A DNA stretch of 64,000 nucleotides from Diphasiastrum complanatum (Eukaryota; Streptophyta; Lycopodiopsida; Lycopodiales; Lycopodiaceae): the NCBI GenBank assembly GCA_029204225.1, contig CM055109.1:31657870-31721869 (forward strand). Direction: 5' to 3'. Both the position numbers and the translations under genes were made by a program. The notes beneath the pieces were generated by a model. It was not told the DNA's origin and did no database searches. It was given only the letters and a program-made list of their open reading frames with translations. Below are positions 32,255-43,210 of the stretch, one piece after another. Numbering within the stretch: the stretch's first letter is position 1; each line of letters begins with the position of its first letter.

Positions 32255-33589
32255 TTTGTTGAAACCTTGAAACTCTTTGCCCAGATTGGTCATGTCGAAT
32301 TCAGAGAATAGCATTGTCTTAGCTTCTTTTATCAAAGTAAACATTCGAATTTGAAGAGCTTGGTGTGTAGCCGCGATCAATAAGGAAAGTAATGATCCTT
32401 TGAAACCATGCTCGAGCAGATTGCTTAAAGCCATAAAGTGCCTTATGGAGTTTACACACATGATTGTGTTTACCTTCGATAATATAACTTTCGGGTTGCA
32501 CCATGTAAATGTCTTCTTCGATAACTCCATCGAGATATGTTGTTTGTACATCCATTTGATGTATTTCCAAATATGCTACAGCGGCAAATGATAATAAAAG
32601 TCGAATAGAAGAATGCTTGACTACTGGACTAAAGGTCTAAGTGTAATCGACGTTGTATACCTGAGAAAATCCTCTGGAGACGAGTCGAGCTTTCCTTCTG
32701 TCGATGCTTCCATCTGCTTTGTACTTGACTTTGAAAATCCATTTGCAATCAACTACGTTTTTGCTAGTAGGTAATTCGACAATCGTCCATGTTTGGTTCT
32801 TGATAAGAGATGAACACTCTTTATCCATAGCTTCTTTCTAGATATCGGAATCGAGCTGACTGAGTGCCTCTTCGACAGTAGTCAACTTCTGAACAAAATA
32901 GGCTACGGACTCATCAATAGACCTGATAGGTGGTCTGCTAGTTCTTGATGATCTTCTGGGAAATAGAGGAAGTTGATCACTTTCATCATGTTGTAGTTGC
33001 TGAACTGCAACATCATCATCTTCGGATTCATCATTGATATGTTGTTCGTCAAAAGTAGATGAGCTTGGACCTATGATAGGAATAGTCGACTGAGGAACTG
33101 GAAAGTTCAATGTGTCAGATGAAACCGAAGAGTCAGCTATATGGGCTTTGTCTTTTCCATTGAGGTCGATAAACTGACCTTTGATAAAGATGACATCCTA
33201 GCTAACAAATATCTTCGACTCAATAGGATCTAACAACTTGTAGGCTTGATCTGAAGTAGTGTAGCTAACGAACATACATTTGATGCTCTGGAAGTCGAGC
33301 TTCTTCCTGAGATCATGAGGAATTTGCGCATAAGCAGTACATCCAAAACTTGTAAGTTTGATAAAGAAGGTTTGGTACCTGTCCAAACTTCGAATGGTGT
33401 TTTGTCTGAGAGACCTTTAGTAGGACATCTGTTTTGAATATAGATTGCTATTGAGACAGCTTCAGCCAAGAAGGACTTCAGAAGTATCACTTGTGATAAC
33501 ATGCACTTTGCCGATTTGACTAAGGTTCTGTTCTTTCTCTCAACAAGACCATTTGACTTAGGCGTATAGGAGGTAAAATCTCTAATCAA
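32237..33589 (-). pseudogene. copia integrase end, linker and RT start
   Basis: On the minus strand, from 33589: YTPKSNGLVERKNRTLVKSA, KTPFEVWTGTKPSLSNLQVL, then IPHDLRKKLDFQ and KIFVS (integrase end). An acidic linker follows, with RRSSRTSRPPIRSIDES. RT reads CKWIFKVKYKADGSIDRRKA, GFSQVYNVDYT, HQMDVQTTYLDGVIEEDIYM (motif A Asp retained) and LYGFKQSARAWF. Frames change several times and stops occur. It is the same family as 6518-10481. The YVDD region and RNase H are missing; the fragment ends where the 356-bp array begins. Confidence 0.85.
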
Positions 33590-33642
33590 CCCTAAAGAAC
33601 TGAGCTAGAATGCTCAAGAGTATACAAGCTCGCAGGCCACTC

Positions 33643-33732
<90 letters not shown>

Positions 33733-34075
33733 AACTATTCGATACTTGATCCTCTTCTTGATCATAAGATGTTGAAATATGAATAGCTATTTATACTAAG
33801 CAATTAGGTCATCAAAAGCGTCATCCAGTTGGCTGTGATGTGCTGGCATTCATCCAATTAGGACATCACAGAAACTACTTGTTGATGGATTAATGCAAGT
33901 CGGTGGCTTTGGTCGTAAACAGTCTGTCTACAAAAATGAACGTAAACTGTCACTATGAGCCGTTTCGAGTAGTTATGCAGACTTTGTAAAAACACGAAGA
34001 AAACTGCAGGTCTGGATAAAAGCTGGACGAAGATTAAAACGTCTATTAGTCGATTAGTGGGAGAATAGTCCAACA
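33590..34075 (-). repeat. Probable copia LTR piece with (GA)n
   Basis: On the minus strand it begins TGTTGGACTATTCTCCC (34075), a TGTTGGA terminus like the 6518 LTR. A TATA-like TATAAATAG lies near 33800, and a long CT run lies downstream. It joins integrase sequence directly at about 33590 without PBS, gag or protease, so a deletion removed them. Confidence 0.6.
33646..33730. repeat. (GA)n microsatellite, about 85 bp
   Basis: An uninterrupted GA run lies just downstream of the LTR TATA box on the minus strand, where it reads as CT. Confidence 0.95.
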
Positions 34076-34079
34076 ATAG

Positions 34080-35290
34080 TGATAGCGGATTTTTGCATAA
34101 CAGTTTTATGTAGAGTTGTTCTCTTATGATTTAGGCTACTATGGATCTTTCAACTCTACCGAGGGGATTATTTTCATGTCTTATGGGCTCCATGTCCATA
34201 TCTTGAGACCTTTACTGTTGCTTTTACATCAAGTTGTACTTCGTGACAAGCTCAATTGGTATATATTCTATGTTATGTTCTCATTCTTCATTGATTTGTT
34301 GGCATGGTATATGTTGGTAGACAGTATGCTATCTATAACATTCTTTTTTATAATGTGATGTCTATATTGATGCATTTCTTTGTTATTATTGGTCCATTCA
34401 AATAACAATGTGATCCATAGTCATCAAATATTTAATTATTGTTATAAGTCTCTTCTATATACATGTTTGTTGCTTAATCTTTAGCATGTGCATTTTGTGG
34501 TATCATCTTCCTTTGACAACAACATCACTTTCATGCATGACTAAACCATTTTTTAGCATTCTCGAATTGGGGATGTTTTCCTTTTTAAAAAAGGAGGTAA
34601 AGGCATATGTTGGATAGCTAAAGAGGGTTTTGTTCAATATTACGGCTTGTTGTAGATGGATCCATCATATATTATTGGGCATCCAGTTTTGGTGGTTACT
34701 CAATATTGGGCCATGAATATAAGCCGTAGATTTAGCCCAAATTGAGGCCTTCATATACTATTATTAGATTTTCTATTGTTTGGAAATTAATTTTTATATA
34801 AGAATGTAGCTTGAGAATAGTTTAGCATAGTTGCATCCTATATTCAATTTAGCTAGATGAAATTACTTTTGAAAATTGTCAATGATCTCTACACTTTTAA
34901 TATTTTCCCTATCAATGTTTTTTTGTGATGTTTTATGCAAACTCTATATTCAATTTGGATAGCTTTATTTGATTTGTTGCATGTCTTTTGGGTGATGAGA
35001 TATCCAACTGCAAGAAAGCTATGGACATGTATTCAAGACACATATCGACACTCTTACATGATTTGGGCTGCATACATTCATTTAGACCACCAAAGTGCCT
35101 ATCAACTTCTTTGGGTTCGTTACTATGTCATATAATCTCTAGTTGATCAACCAATTGATACTTGGTTGTTTATTAGGGCCAGGGATCATCTAGTAGGTTA
35201 AAAATCCTAATTGGCTCTTTAAATAATATTAGTAGGATAACTAGCAAGCATTCCACAAATAATGATTATAGTTCTTGGAAGTTAATTGTC
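34080..35290. other. Mostly non-coding stretch
   Basis: No transposon motif is seen. One open segment (34985-35105, plus) has a HAT-repeat look and is listed separately. Confidence 0.5.
34985..35105 (+). pseudogene. Possible HAT-repeat exon fragment
   Basis: The plus-strand frame reads RYPTARKLWTCIQDTYRHSY then MIWAAYIHLDHQS. The pattern 'AR.LW......H...IW..YI..D' fits a half-a-TPR (HAT) repeat as found in RNA-processing proteins such as SART3/Prp24-type factors. Only one repeat is visible and no flanking exons are seen, so it could be coincidence. Confidence 0.3.
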
Positions 35291-35292
35291 CT

Positions 35293-35391
35293 GAACCCAC
35301 CCACCCACCTGTGACAGTGCCTGCGCAGGCCGCACAATAGGGTCTACACGCGAGGGTGAGGGATAAGGCAAAAAAGAGGAGGTAAAAGAAA
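35293..35391. repeat. 99-bp direct repeat, copy 1
   Basis: It begins GAACCCACCCACCCA, has the palindrome CCTGCGCAGG, and ends GAGGAGGTAAAAGAAA. It matches 36037-36135 over its full length with no gaps and a few substitutions. Confidence 0.9.
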
Positions 35392-36430
35392 AGACACAAA
35401 GGCCCAAGAAAATAAGCTAACTTGAGCTTATGAAGCACTAACAAGCAACTTGGGAAAATGGGGTGAAAGAATGTGAAGGTACACTCCTTTACCCCCTCCC
35501 CAAGGCTCTCCCCTTCCTCCATGCAAAGGTGGGGCCCAAGAAAGGCCCCATTTGTCCCTTCTAAATCTTACTCACCATGTGGGAGCACCAAAGGATGCCA
35601 CATGGCCCATGGACTCTAAAAGGATTTTGAAATCCACCTTAGGCCCCTTTTTCCTTTTCTTACTCTCTATGTATCTCAAAATGTACACCAAAACTTTGGA
35701 GCTATGCAGGAACAGGGGGAAGGGGGAGGAGAGAGAGAGAGAGGAGAAGGTACTGCCTCCAAAGGAAATTTATCAAGGATATTCACCTTCCAATATTTTA
35801 AACTCCATATTTGGTTTACAACATAGAGTTTGCAACTTAAAAGCCTTGTTTTATTAGAAATAACTTTAAACTTAGCTTCTAAGTTTTGTTTGTTTTGAAA
35901 GGATTTAAAAAGTATGGGGATGTGGAGGAGGAGTACTACCTCCCCTCCCCAAAACATCACCTCAAGAGATGGAGAGGTCATAAATGCAAGGGGAGGGGGA
36001 AGGTACTATTCCCGCCCGTCACCTCCCACTAAACAAGAACCCACCCACCCATCTGTGACAGTGCCTGCGCAGGCCGCGCAGCAGGGTCTACGCGTGAGGG
36101 TGAGGCATAAGGCAAAAAAGAGGAGGTAAAAGAAACACCCCCCCCCCTCGGCAGTTTCCGTACAACACTCTGAACGGATAGTGGAGAGGGAGCAAGCCTG
36201 TACGCTGGCCCGCGGATGCAGATCTAAACCCATTCTCATTTGTTTGTTTGTTTTTTTTTTCTCCATCATCTGGATCGAAACTGGAGTGGCGATCAATGGA
36301 AGAGCGATGATCGAGAGCTGATAAGAGGGATCTCTCTCTCTCTCTCTCTCCTCGGAATTCTTTACGGGGAGAAAAAGAAAAATACCAAGACTTGGTCTTG
36401 GCTTGGCTTGATTGATGGTGATCACATTTT
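35392..36430. other. Sequence within and after the 99-bp repeats
   Basis: This is purine-rich and C-rich low-complexity DNA with CT runs near 36330. No convincing gene is present. Minus-strand ORFs over the repeats (for example RPCCAACAGTVTDGW) have no recognised family. Confidence 0.5.
36037..36135. repeat. 99-bp direct repeat, copy 2
   Basis: It is offset exactly 744 bp from copy 1. It begins GAACCCACCCACCCA and has GTGCCTGCGCAGGCCGC in the middle. Downstream the two sequences diverge at once (a C-run here). Confidence 0.9.
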
Positions 36431-36780
36431 TTCATGCACGATCTGTCAAGACAGCTCCCAGATTGCGACTTTCATTATGTTTGGAGAGTGCTACTCATGG
36501 TGGCAAATCTTAAGGAGAGTGCTACAGTCCCAACTACTTGGGATGATTTCCAGGTAGCCTTTAAGGTCGCCTTTATGTCAGTCGTTGACGATTTTGAGTA
36601 TCATCGTCGATTTGCTACATTGCAAACGAGGATGAAACCCTTGGATGTCTATTTGCAAGACTATTAAAAAGCTGCTTTGCAATTCGTTAATCGCATTGAT
36701 GGAGTTCTCCTTAAGCTGCATCTTATTTTGGGCTTGCTCAAAGAGTATCAAATCAACGTTTGTAAGAAACTAATAACACC
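36430..36780 (+). pseudogene. gypsy-like gag fragment
   Basis: The reading ATVPTTWDDFQVAFKVAFMS then EYHRRFATLQTRMKPLDVYL resembles the 'TW.EF...F...F.P......L..L.Q....V..Y' pattern of retrotransposon gag. After a stop it goes on with AALQFVNRIDGVLLKLHLIL. No knuckle or pol follows. Confidence 0.5.
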
Positions 36781-36785
36781 CTCTC

Positions 36786-36995
36786 ACTACCACTATGTCG
36801 AGTGACAATAGAGGATTTAAAGTCCTTATTGGACCTAAGAACAGACTATGTCATATTAGTTCCAATAGAGGATTTAAAGTCCTTATTGAAACTAATAAAA
36901 CATCCGACCACTACAACTATGTGATTCGCTCCAATGGAGGATTTAAAGTCCTCATTGAACCTAAGAACAAACTATGTCATACTAGTTCCAATAAT
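36786..36995 (+). repeat. Irregular tandem repeat around GGATTTAAAGTCCT
   Basis: Three units contain CAAT(A/G)GAGGATTTAAAGTCC at about 36806, 36863 and 36932 (spacing 57 and 69 bp, both multiples of three). In frame they give the repeated peptide GFKVLI(G/E)PKN. They directly follow the gag-like fragment. Coding status is unclear. Confidence 0.7.
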
Positions 36996-37039
36996 CAATG
37001 CTTTGCAATGAATGATGTTGTACATAGATTTGCTAAGTA

Positions 37040-37740
37040 AAATTCATGTTGAAGCATACATCTGATTGATTTATAGTACAATATGATTTTTGTCACAGTA
37101 TGAGGGTAGGATGAGAGGAGATGTATTCTCCGAATCATTTGCATGTGCTAAGATACTGCGTCAAACTGAAGGATTCATAACATGGGAAACCTATGATAAA
37201 TCAAAATGTTTGTGTAGTTGACTGCTAAATCAACTCAAGCCAACAATGATCGCACACAGTTAGGTTGTACGTGAACAACACATGTATTGGAACCATCATT
37301 GTAATTATCTTAAATCCGATTGATTACTTGTCCTTGTCTCTAGTGGTTCTAGCTGCCTCATCTAAATGTCCGTCGACAACCAATCTTTCCCATTTTTATT
37401 TCGCCCTTCCGTTGTACTTCACTAATATATCCTTATTTCCATCATAAACCGATTTCTTCTCTGGTGTGTTCTCTTTGGAAAACAATATTTCTTATACTAC
37501 AATATTTATTGAATTCTGTAATAAGCAGGCTATGACATGTGCCCATTTGAATTCATGGGGCAACATGTATGTATACCAACAATTGAAAAATATTGCGCTA
37601 GATGGTTGGACATTTTTTAATTTAAAAAATCAATTTTTTATTCACAAAAACCTACCCAACGTTTTCGTGTGTATTGACATTTGTTATTTTGTCCCATAAC
37701 TGTTTCACAGTTCTTACAACTTCTACATCCTTAAACATGT
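37040..37740. other. AT-rich non-coding stretch
   Basis: Nothing is recognised here. It ends at a GT microsatellite. Confidence 0.6.
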
Positions 37741-37747
37741 GTTGTGT

Positions 37748-37768
37748 TGTGTGTGTGTGTGTGTGTGT
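37748..37768. repeat. (GT)n microsatellite
   Basis: A run of about ten GT units. Confidence 0.9.
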
Positions 37769-37880
37769 CTTTGTGTGAATTTGGCTCACAAAGACTATCT
37801 AGAGCGTGCTTGCATGTTTGACGGTGAAAAGATCAATGAAAAGATCAGAATATTTTGAGGTGCAAAAAATTTGCAAATTT

Positions 37881-39524
37881 CTAGTGAGCATTTGACGGCT
37901 TTGCCCTTGCAAGTTGCCATGTTGCCTGTTGCCTACTTTGTAACAAATTAAAATTTTCCTTTAATTTGCATTCAAAAAGATTCCGGTTCTGACTCGTACC
38001 AGATGTTGCACATAGATCTGTATAAAGGTTTTCATTGCAAATAACTTTTCTCATCCATTCCTTCTCCTCTTCCAAAGCATCTTTCGTTTTCTCTCGATAA
38101 CGAATGGTTTCAGATTCGATACATCTTGTTGCGCTTATCTCCTTCTCTATGTCTTCATTGATCTGCCAAAATGCATACACATTCTTCTTCAGGTAACAGG
38201 TGTGCTAGAGATGAAAGTAAGTCCATACTGAAAGGAAAAACAGGAGTGATCACAGAAGTTATAAGAAAGGCTTCTGAGACATGAAAAAGTTCTTTAAATA
38301 TATTGAAGAGCGGAGAAAGGAACGCATCTAATAGTACAGACGGTCTGTTGTTACTCTTCTATACTCTATACTCATTTCTCGTAATGCTCAACAGAGCAGA
38401 GAAATGACTCTCACATTTTTTCTCGCTTTTGAACTAAAACGACGCGTACTGTACATAAGCATGACTCTCTAACTGCGAAGGAGCGCTATTCGAAAAGATG
38501 TGCCGCAGTATTAGTGGCTTAAGAATAGCATTTCATATTGGAGATAATAATAATTGGACCGAAGAAACGCAGCTTGAACGATAAAATCTGAAAAGAAAAC
38601 AATTCCATAATGAACCGAAGAAGTACACACGAACGAATCTGGGGAGGTTTTATATTGTAAATTGAATTGCATTCAATGATTGCTCATCAGCGGACATCCT
38701 TGTTGAACACTTAGCATGAAAAATCATAACTCTTGCAGATTCTAATCAGCATCCTTGACATAAAATAGTCACCCGCGGAATCGGCTTCTCAAATATACGT
38801 ACAAGATCTAAGATGCCACAATGGCCATTATCTATCCGTCACTACTATTGCAGATCCTTACTAGGATCCTGGACAGTAAACACTCATGGGAATCGGCTTT
38901 CTAGACACACATTACACCATCTAATACTTCACATAACCATAATGCATCCGTATTCCATTACAAACGCACTAGATTATACAGTTTCTTAAAGAAAGGTTGT
39001 GAGAGCAAGATGACTGTGGACGAAACCTGATCAAGCTGTTGCTTCAAAGTCGAGATCTGCTGAATGATCGAAGCTCCCTTATTTTCCATTTCAAGAACTT
39101 TGACTCGAAAATTTCGACCGTCTCTTTAGAAGATGTTACCAATATCTCCCCTTCAAAGACGTAGACACATAATATTCCTGTCAGTTGATGTTACTGTTTA
39201 TTAGAAATTGGCTGTATCCAATAACTGACCTGAACAAAAAAGGACATGATCAGAACTAATATACTCAATAACTCTAAATTTGCTGTAAGCGATGCAATCT
39301 GAGATTTCAATCATATAATAATTTGGGATTGCTGATTGGATCATTGTGATAATATCAATATGTACTTTTATTTCATGAATTCTGCTCGTGCCTTGTAATC
39401 TGCTCGCTTTAGCTTTAGAATTTACTTACATGGATCTTTCTCTCCAGAAAGTGTAGAATCATGTGGTGTTGAAGTTTGCTTTACGAACCAAAAATTTATT
39501 TGCATCCTTTGGTGGATGACCTTT
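37881..39524 (-). pseudogene. Possible host gene fragment: exons of a coiled-coil protein
   Basis: Three minus-strand segments look exon-like. First, a stretch ending at 39430 has a donor GTAAGT (39429-39424) after TSTPHDSTLSGEKDP. Second, 39140-38980 is a helical segment (VKVLEMENKGASIIQQISTL, KQQLDQVSSTVILL). Third, a final exon starts at about 38168 after the acceptor CATTTTGGCAG. It encodes INEDIEKEISATRCIESETI, RYREKTKDALEEEKEWMRKV and a tail ending in LARAKPSNAH, with its stop at 37881. Heptad-like charge patterns suggest coiled coils. I do not recognise the protein. No transposon motif is present nearby, so it may be a real or decaying host gene. Confidence 0.35.
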
Positions 39525-39888
39525 GCATTCATAAAATGGCCTGAAACTAATGGTGAGTATGCTGAAGGCCACTTAAAGACCTTTCCAAGGGTAATGGATA
39601 GTGAAAGAGATCCCTTTTTATGGCTCGAGTTTTTTTTTTTCACAATATTCATTGATGCATGCTTATGCATTTACACAATGATTGTTTGGAAGCCCATTGT
39701 AAGGATATGATGGCAAGTCTTCTTGAGCAGCAATAGCGGCGAGATGAGAAAACAGGCCTATCGTTGCTCGATGAGAGGACTTGCCATAATATCTTACGAT
39801 AGCCGACAAACATCCATCATCATACATAACGTGTGTCACGAAAATTTGAAAAAAGTTATGGACATAGTTTTTAAGCTTCCCTCAATGA

Positions 39889-39992
39889 TTCCATCCATGA
39901 AAGCTACATATTTTCAAGATTCCATTCATGAAGCTTATGTATTTTCAAGATTCCATCCATGAGAGTTAACCATTATCAAGACTCCATCCATG
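39889..39992. repeat. Tandem repeat, unit about 31-33 bp, 3.5 copies
   Basis: The core is GATTCCATCCATGAAAGCTA followed by CATATTTTCAA, degenerating to the right (CTCCATCCATGAGGAC). Confidence 0.8.
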
Positions 39993-39999
39993 AGGACTT

Positions 40000-40860
<861 letters not shown>

Positions 40861-40866
40861 CGCAAA

Positions 40867-41475
40867 ATGACTCAAAAGGTCCCAAGTGATCCTCCCCCCC
40901 CCAAAAAAAAGCTTAAAATTAAGCTTTCTCCCCAACCCTCTCAAGCCTCCCAAGCGCAACCCACCAAGCCCCACCTAAAAGGCCACACAGAGAGCCTAAG
41001 GGCAAGACGACTATGCAGGCCTCCGTCGGCTCAGGTTCGGAGACTGAATTTGACCGTCCCCAAGAGGAGGGTGAGGCTCCCTTGTTCGCAACTCCAAGAA
41101 AGTTTGTTTCTCTCATTGTATTGTCACACTACTCCCCCTTCCCACAACCTTAGAGCTTTCCTAATGGCTCATCCCATCCTCCAATGTCATCCTACAAGCC
41201 ACCAAACTTGGTGGTTTTGTCCTCCCTACCAACTAAAACCATGCATGGATTGATCAGGCCTTTGTAACTTGGGATGGATCCTCCATCGTTGCCATCAATA
41301 CCAACGATTTTATGATGGTGACAATCCAACTCTCTCAAGAGTTGGTATCGCAAGCCTTGGGCTTACCCATTGGTGAGCTTGCACTCAAAGGTGGGCTGCT
41401 CACGCAGAGAGAAAACCCTGATGTCACCCACCACAAGCCTTTCTTTCCACTCTGTTTGCCACTTCCAGTGTAGAT
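40867..41475 (+). pseudogene. Unknown coding fragment (plant repeat-associated)
   Basis: It starts MTQKVPSDPPPPKKKLKIKL in one frame. The clearest protein-like part lies in another frame, about 41245-41400: WIDQAFVTWDGSSIVAINTN, TIQLSQELVSQALGLPIGEL. The 'F..WDG......N......LS..L.S.A.GLP.GE' pattern is one I associate with repetitive plant proteins of unknown role. The frame change and stops indicate decay. A Ser/Thr/Pro-rich low-complexity stretch follows (41480-41960). Confidence 0.4.
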
Positions 41476-41913
41476 AGCTCTTTCTCTCCAAGCCCAATCC
41501 CCCATCCACAACACTACCACCACTGCCTATTCCTCCCCCATCCATCAAACTTTCCCTCCTCTTACATCCTCACCCCCACACATCTCCCAACCTCGTTCTC
41601 CTATTCTCTCACTTGTCTCCTCCCCCACCACTTCCATCGACTCGACCACCCTTAACCATTTTTTTCAATTGCCTGATGCCACTTCCACCACCCACAACGT
41701 CTCCTCTTTCACACGAGCACCCATCAATATTTTCATCGTCACTTCCCCACCTCGCGATATTGTGGCCACAATGGCCATCATTATCACTCCCTCTCCCTTC
41801 TCTTCCATCACAACTTACTCTCCAACCATTCCCACCATCTCCACCTCCTCCATAACCACCTCCACAATACCTTCTTCCATCGACACCTCCTCCATAGTGA
41901 CCTCCATCATCTC

Positions 41914-41959
41914 TGCTAGGAGCCAGGTGGAGCAGATGCTAGGAGCCAGGTGGAGCAGG
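41914..41959. repeat. Perfect tandem duplication, period 23 bp
   Basis: TGCTAGGAGCCAGGTGGAGC occurs at 41914 and 41937, and the copies are nearly identical. The duplication is recent. Confidence 0.9.
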
Positions 41960-42206
41960 TGATGCTTTGGAGTCGGCTTGTCTAGCAGGATGGTGACCAG
42001 GATCAAAGACATCAGGTGGACATAGTATGTGGATGACAAGTCCATTGGGGTGGCACTTAGGGAGATTACAGTTGCTCAGGTATGATATATCATTTGATGT
42101 ATGGATGATGATCTTCAGCTAGTGCATCATATGTGGTGAACTAGGGACGGGTCAAGCCTACTCAGAGGTAGGTGGCATGAAGTGTACCTTGTAGTCGGTT
42201 GTAGTA

Positions 42207-43200
42207 TAGGGGTCCGTTCACTGGGAGGGGTGTGATTTTTTGGTGAGCTTTTTGTGGCGAGCTTTCAAAGGCGAGCTTTTATGTGTTCAAAGCGAGCTTT
42301 TTCCACTAGTAGAGTCCACCCACTATAAGCTATTTTTGGCAATATTATTAAATGATCTTTCCATTCTACATGCATGTATAAGGTGTGTCTATATCAGTGA
42401 AATATAACATGTCTAGGGTATGTCTACTTCAATGAAATATAACATTACTTCACATCTAAAAGTAGCGTAACTTTATTGAGATATCCATGTATGCTTTCGT
42501 TGCATGCCTCAAAGGTCATGTATGCTCAAGACACAAAACTTTCAGATACAAAAAATGACATTCTCCATCTTGTTGCTAGTCTCTTGCCAATCTTGCATTC
42601 CTTAGCACATAAGCATCTTTTGCAATGGTAGTCTTTTTTTTTCATGGTGTGTGAAGCAAAAAATATGGCTAGGCTTAGGAATCATCGCTTGTCTATGAAG
42701 TTGCTCATGTTGCTACCTCCAGACCTACTGAAAATAGACTGCAGAAACATTCATGGACCCAATAGATCAACCTATCATATTCTTTTACATTTGTGCAAAC
42801 AACTATGTAACATGAAAAAAATAGAATTCAGTATGATCTAAAACTCTTAAATTCAAGGAATCACAAGGACATCAAATATATTGTTTTAGAGACTGCGCAA
42901 GATAAATAATAAAAATAAAGGTGGTGAACATTAATATGCCTAATAACATAGTTATTTTTCTGAATTTTGGCCCATGTCGCCAGTAACAACCCTTTTTTTT
43001 CATCATTTCATACCATGCCATATAATGCTTTTCACATAAGTTGTCATGGGCTTTTTTACATAAGTGATGGGAAACGTATGATTATACAAAACACCACAAC
43101 AACATAACAGTGGACCATTGTCCTGTTTATGGGTATGTTCTCCCACGAGTATGTGCTTGGAAGACCTCTGCTTCACTCAAAGTGGCTTGATGAATAAACA
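42207..43200. other. Non-coding stretch starting with a TIR-like sequence
   Basis: GGGGTCCGTTCACTGGGAGG at about 42209 looks like a plant DNA-transposon terminus, followed by four (G)GCGAGCTTT-type subterminal repeats (about 42241-42305). I could not find the matching inverted end. The rest is AT-rich with nothing recognised. Confidence 0.4.
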
Positions 43201-43210
43201 TGTTGCTTAG

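Noticed and set aside
35241-36435. Minus-strand ORFs with RPCCAACAGTVTDGW over the 99-bp repeats as a duplicated gene
   Set aside because: Similarity is confined to the 99-bp repeat and flanking frames are unrelated, so the DNA repeat explains it.
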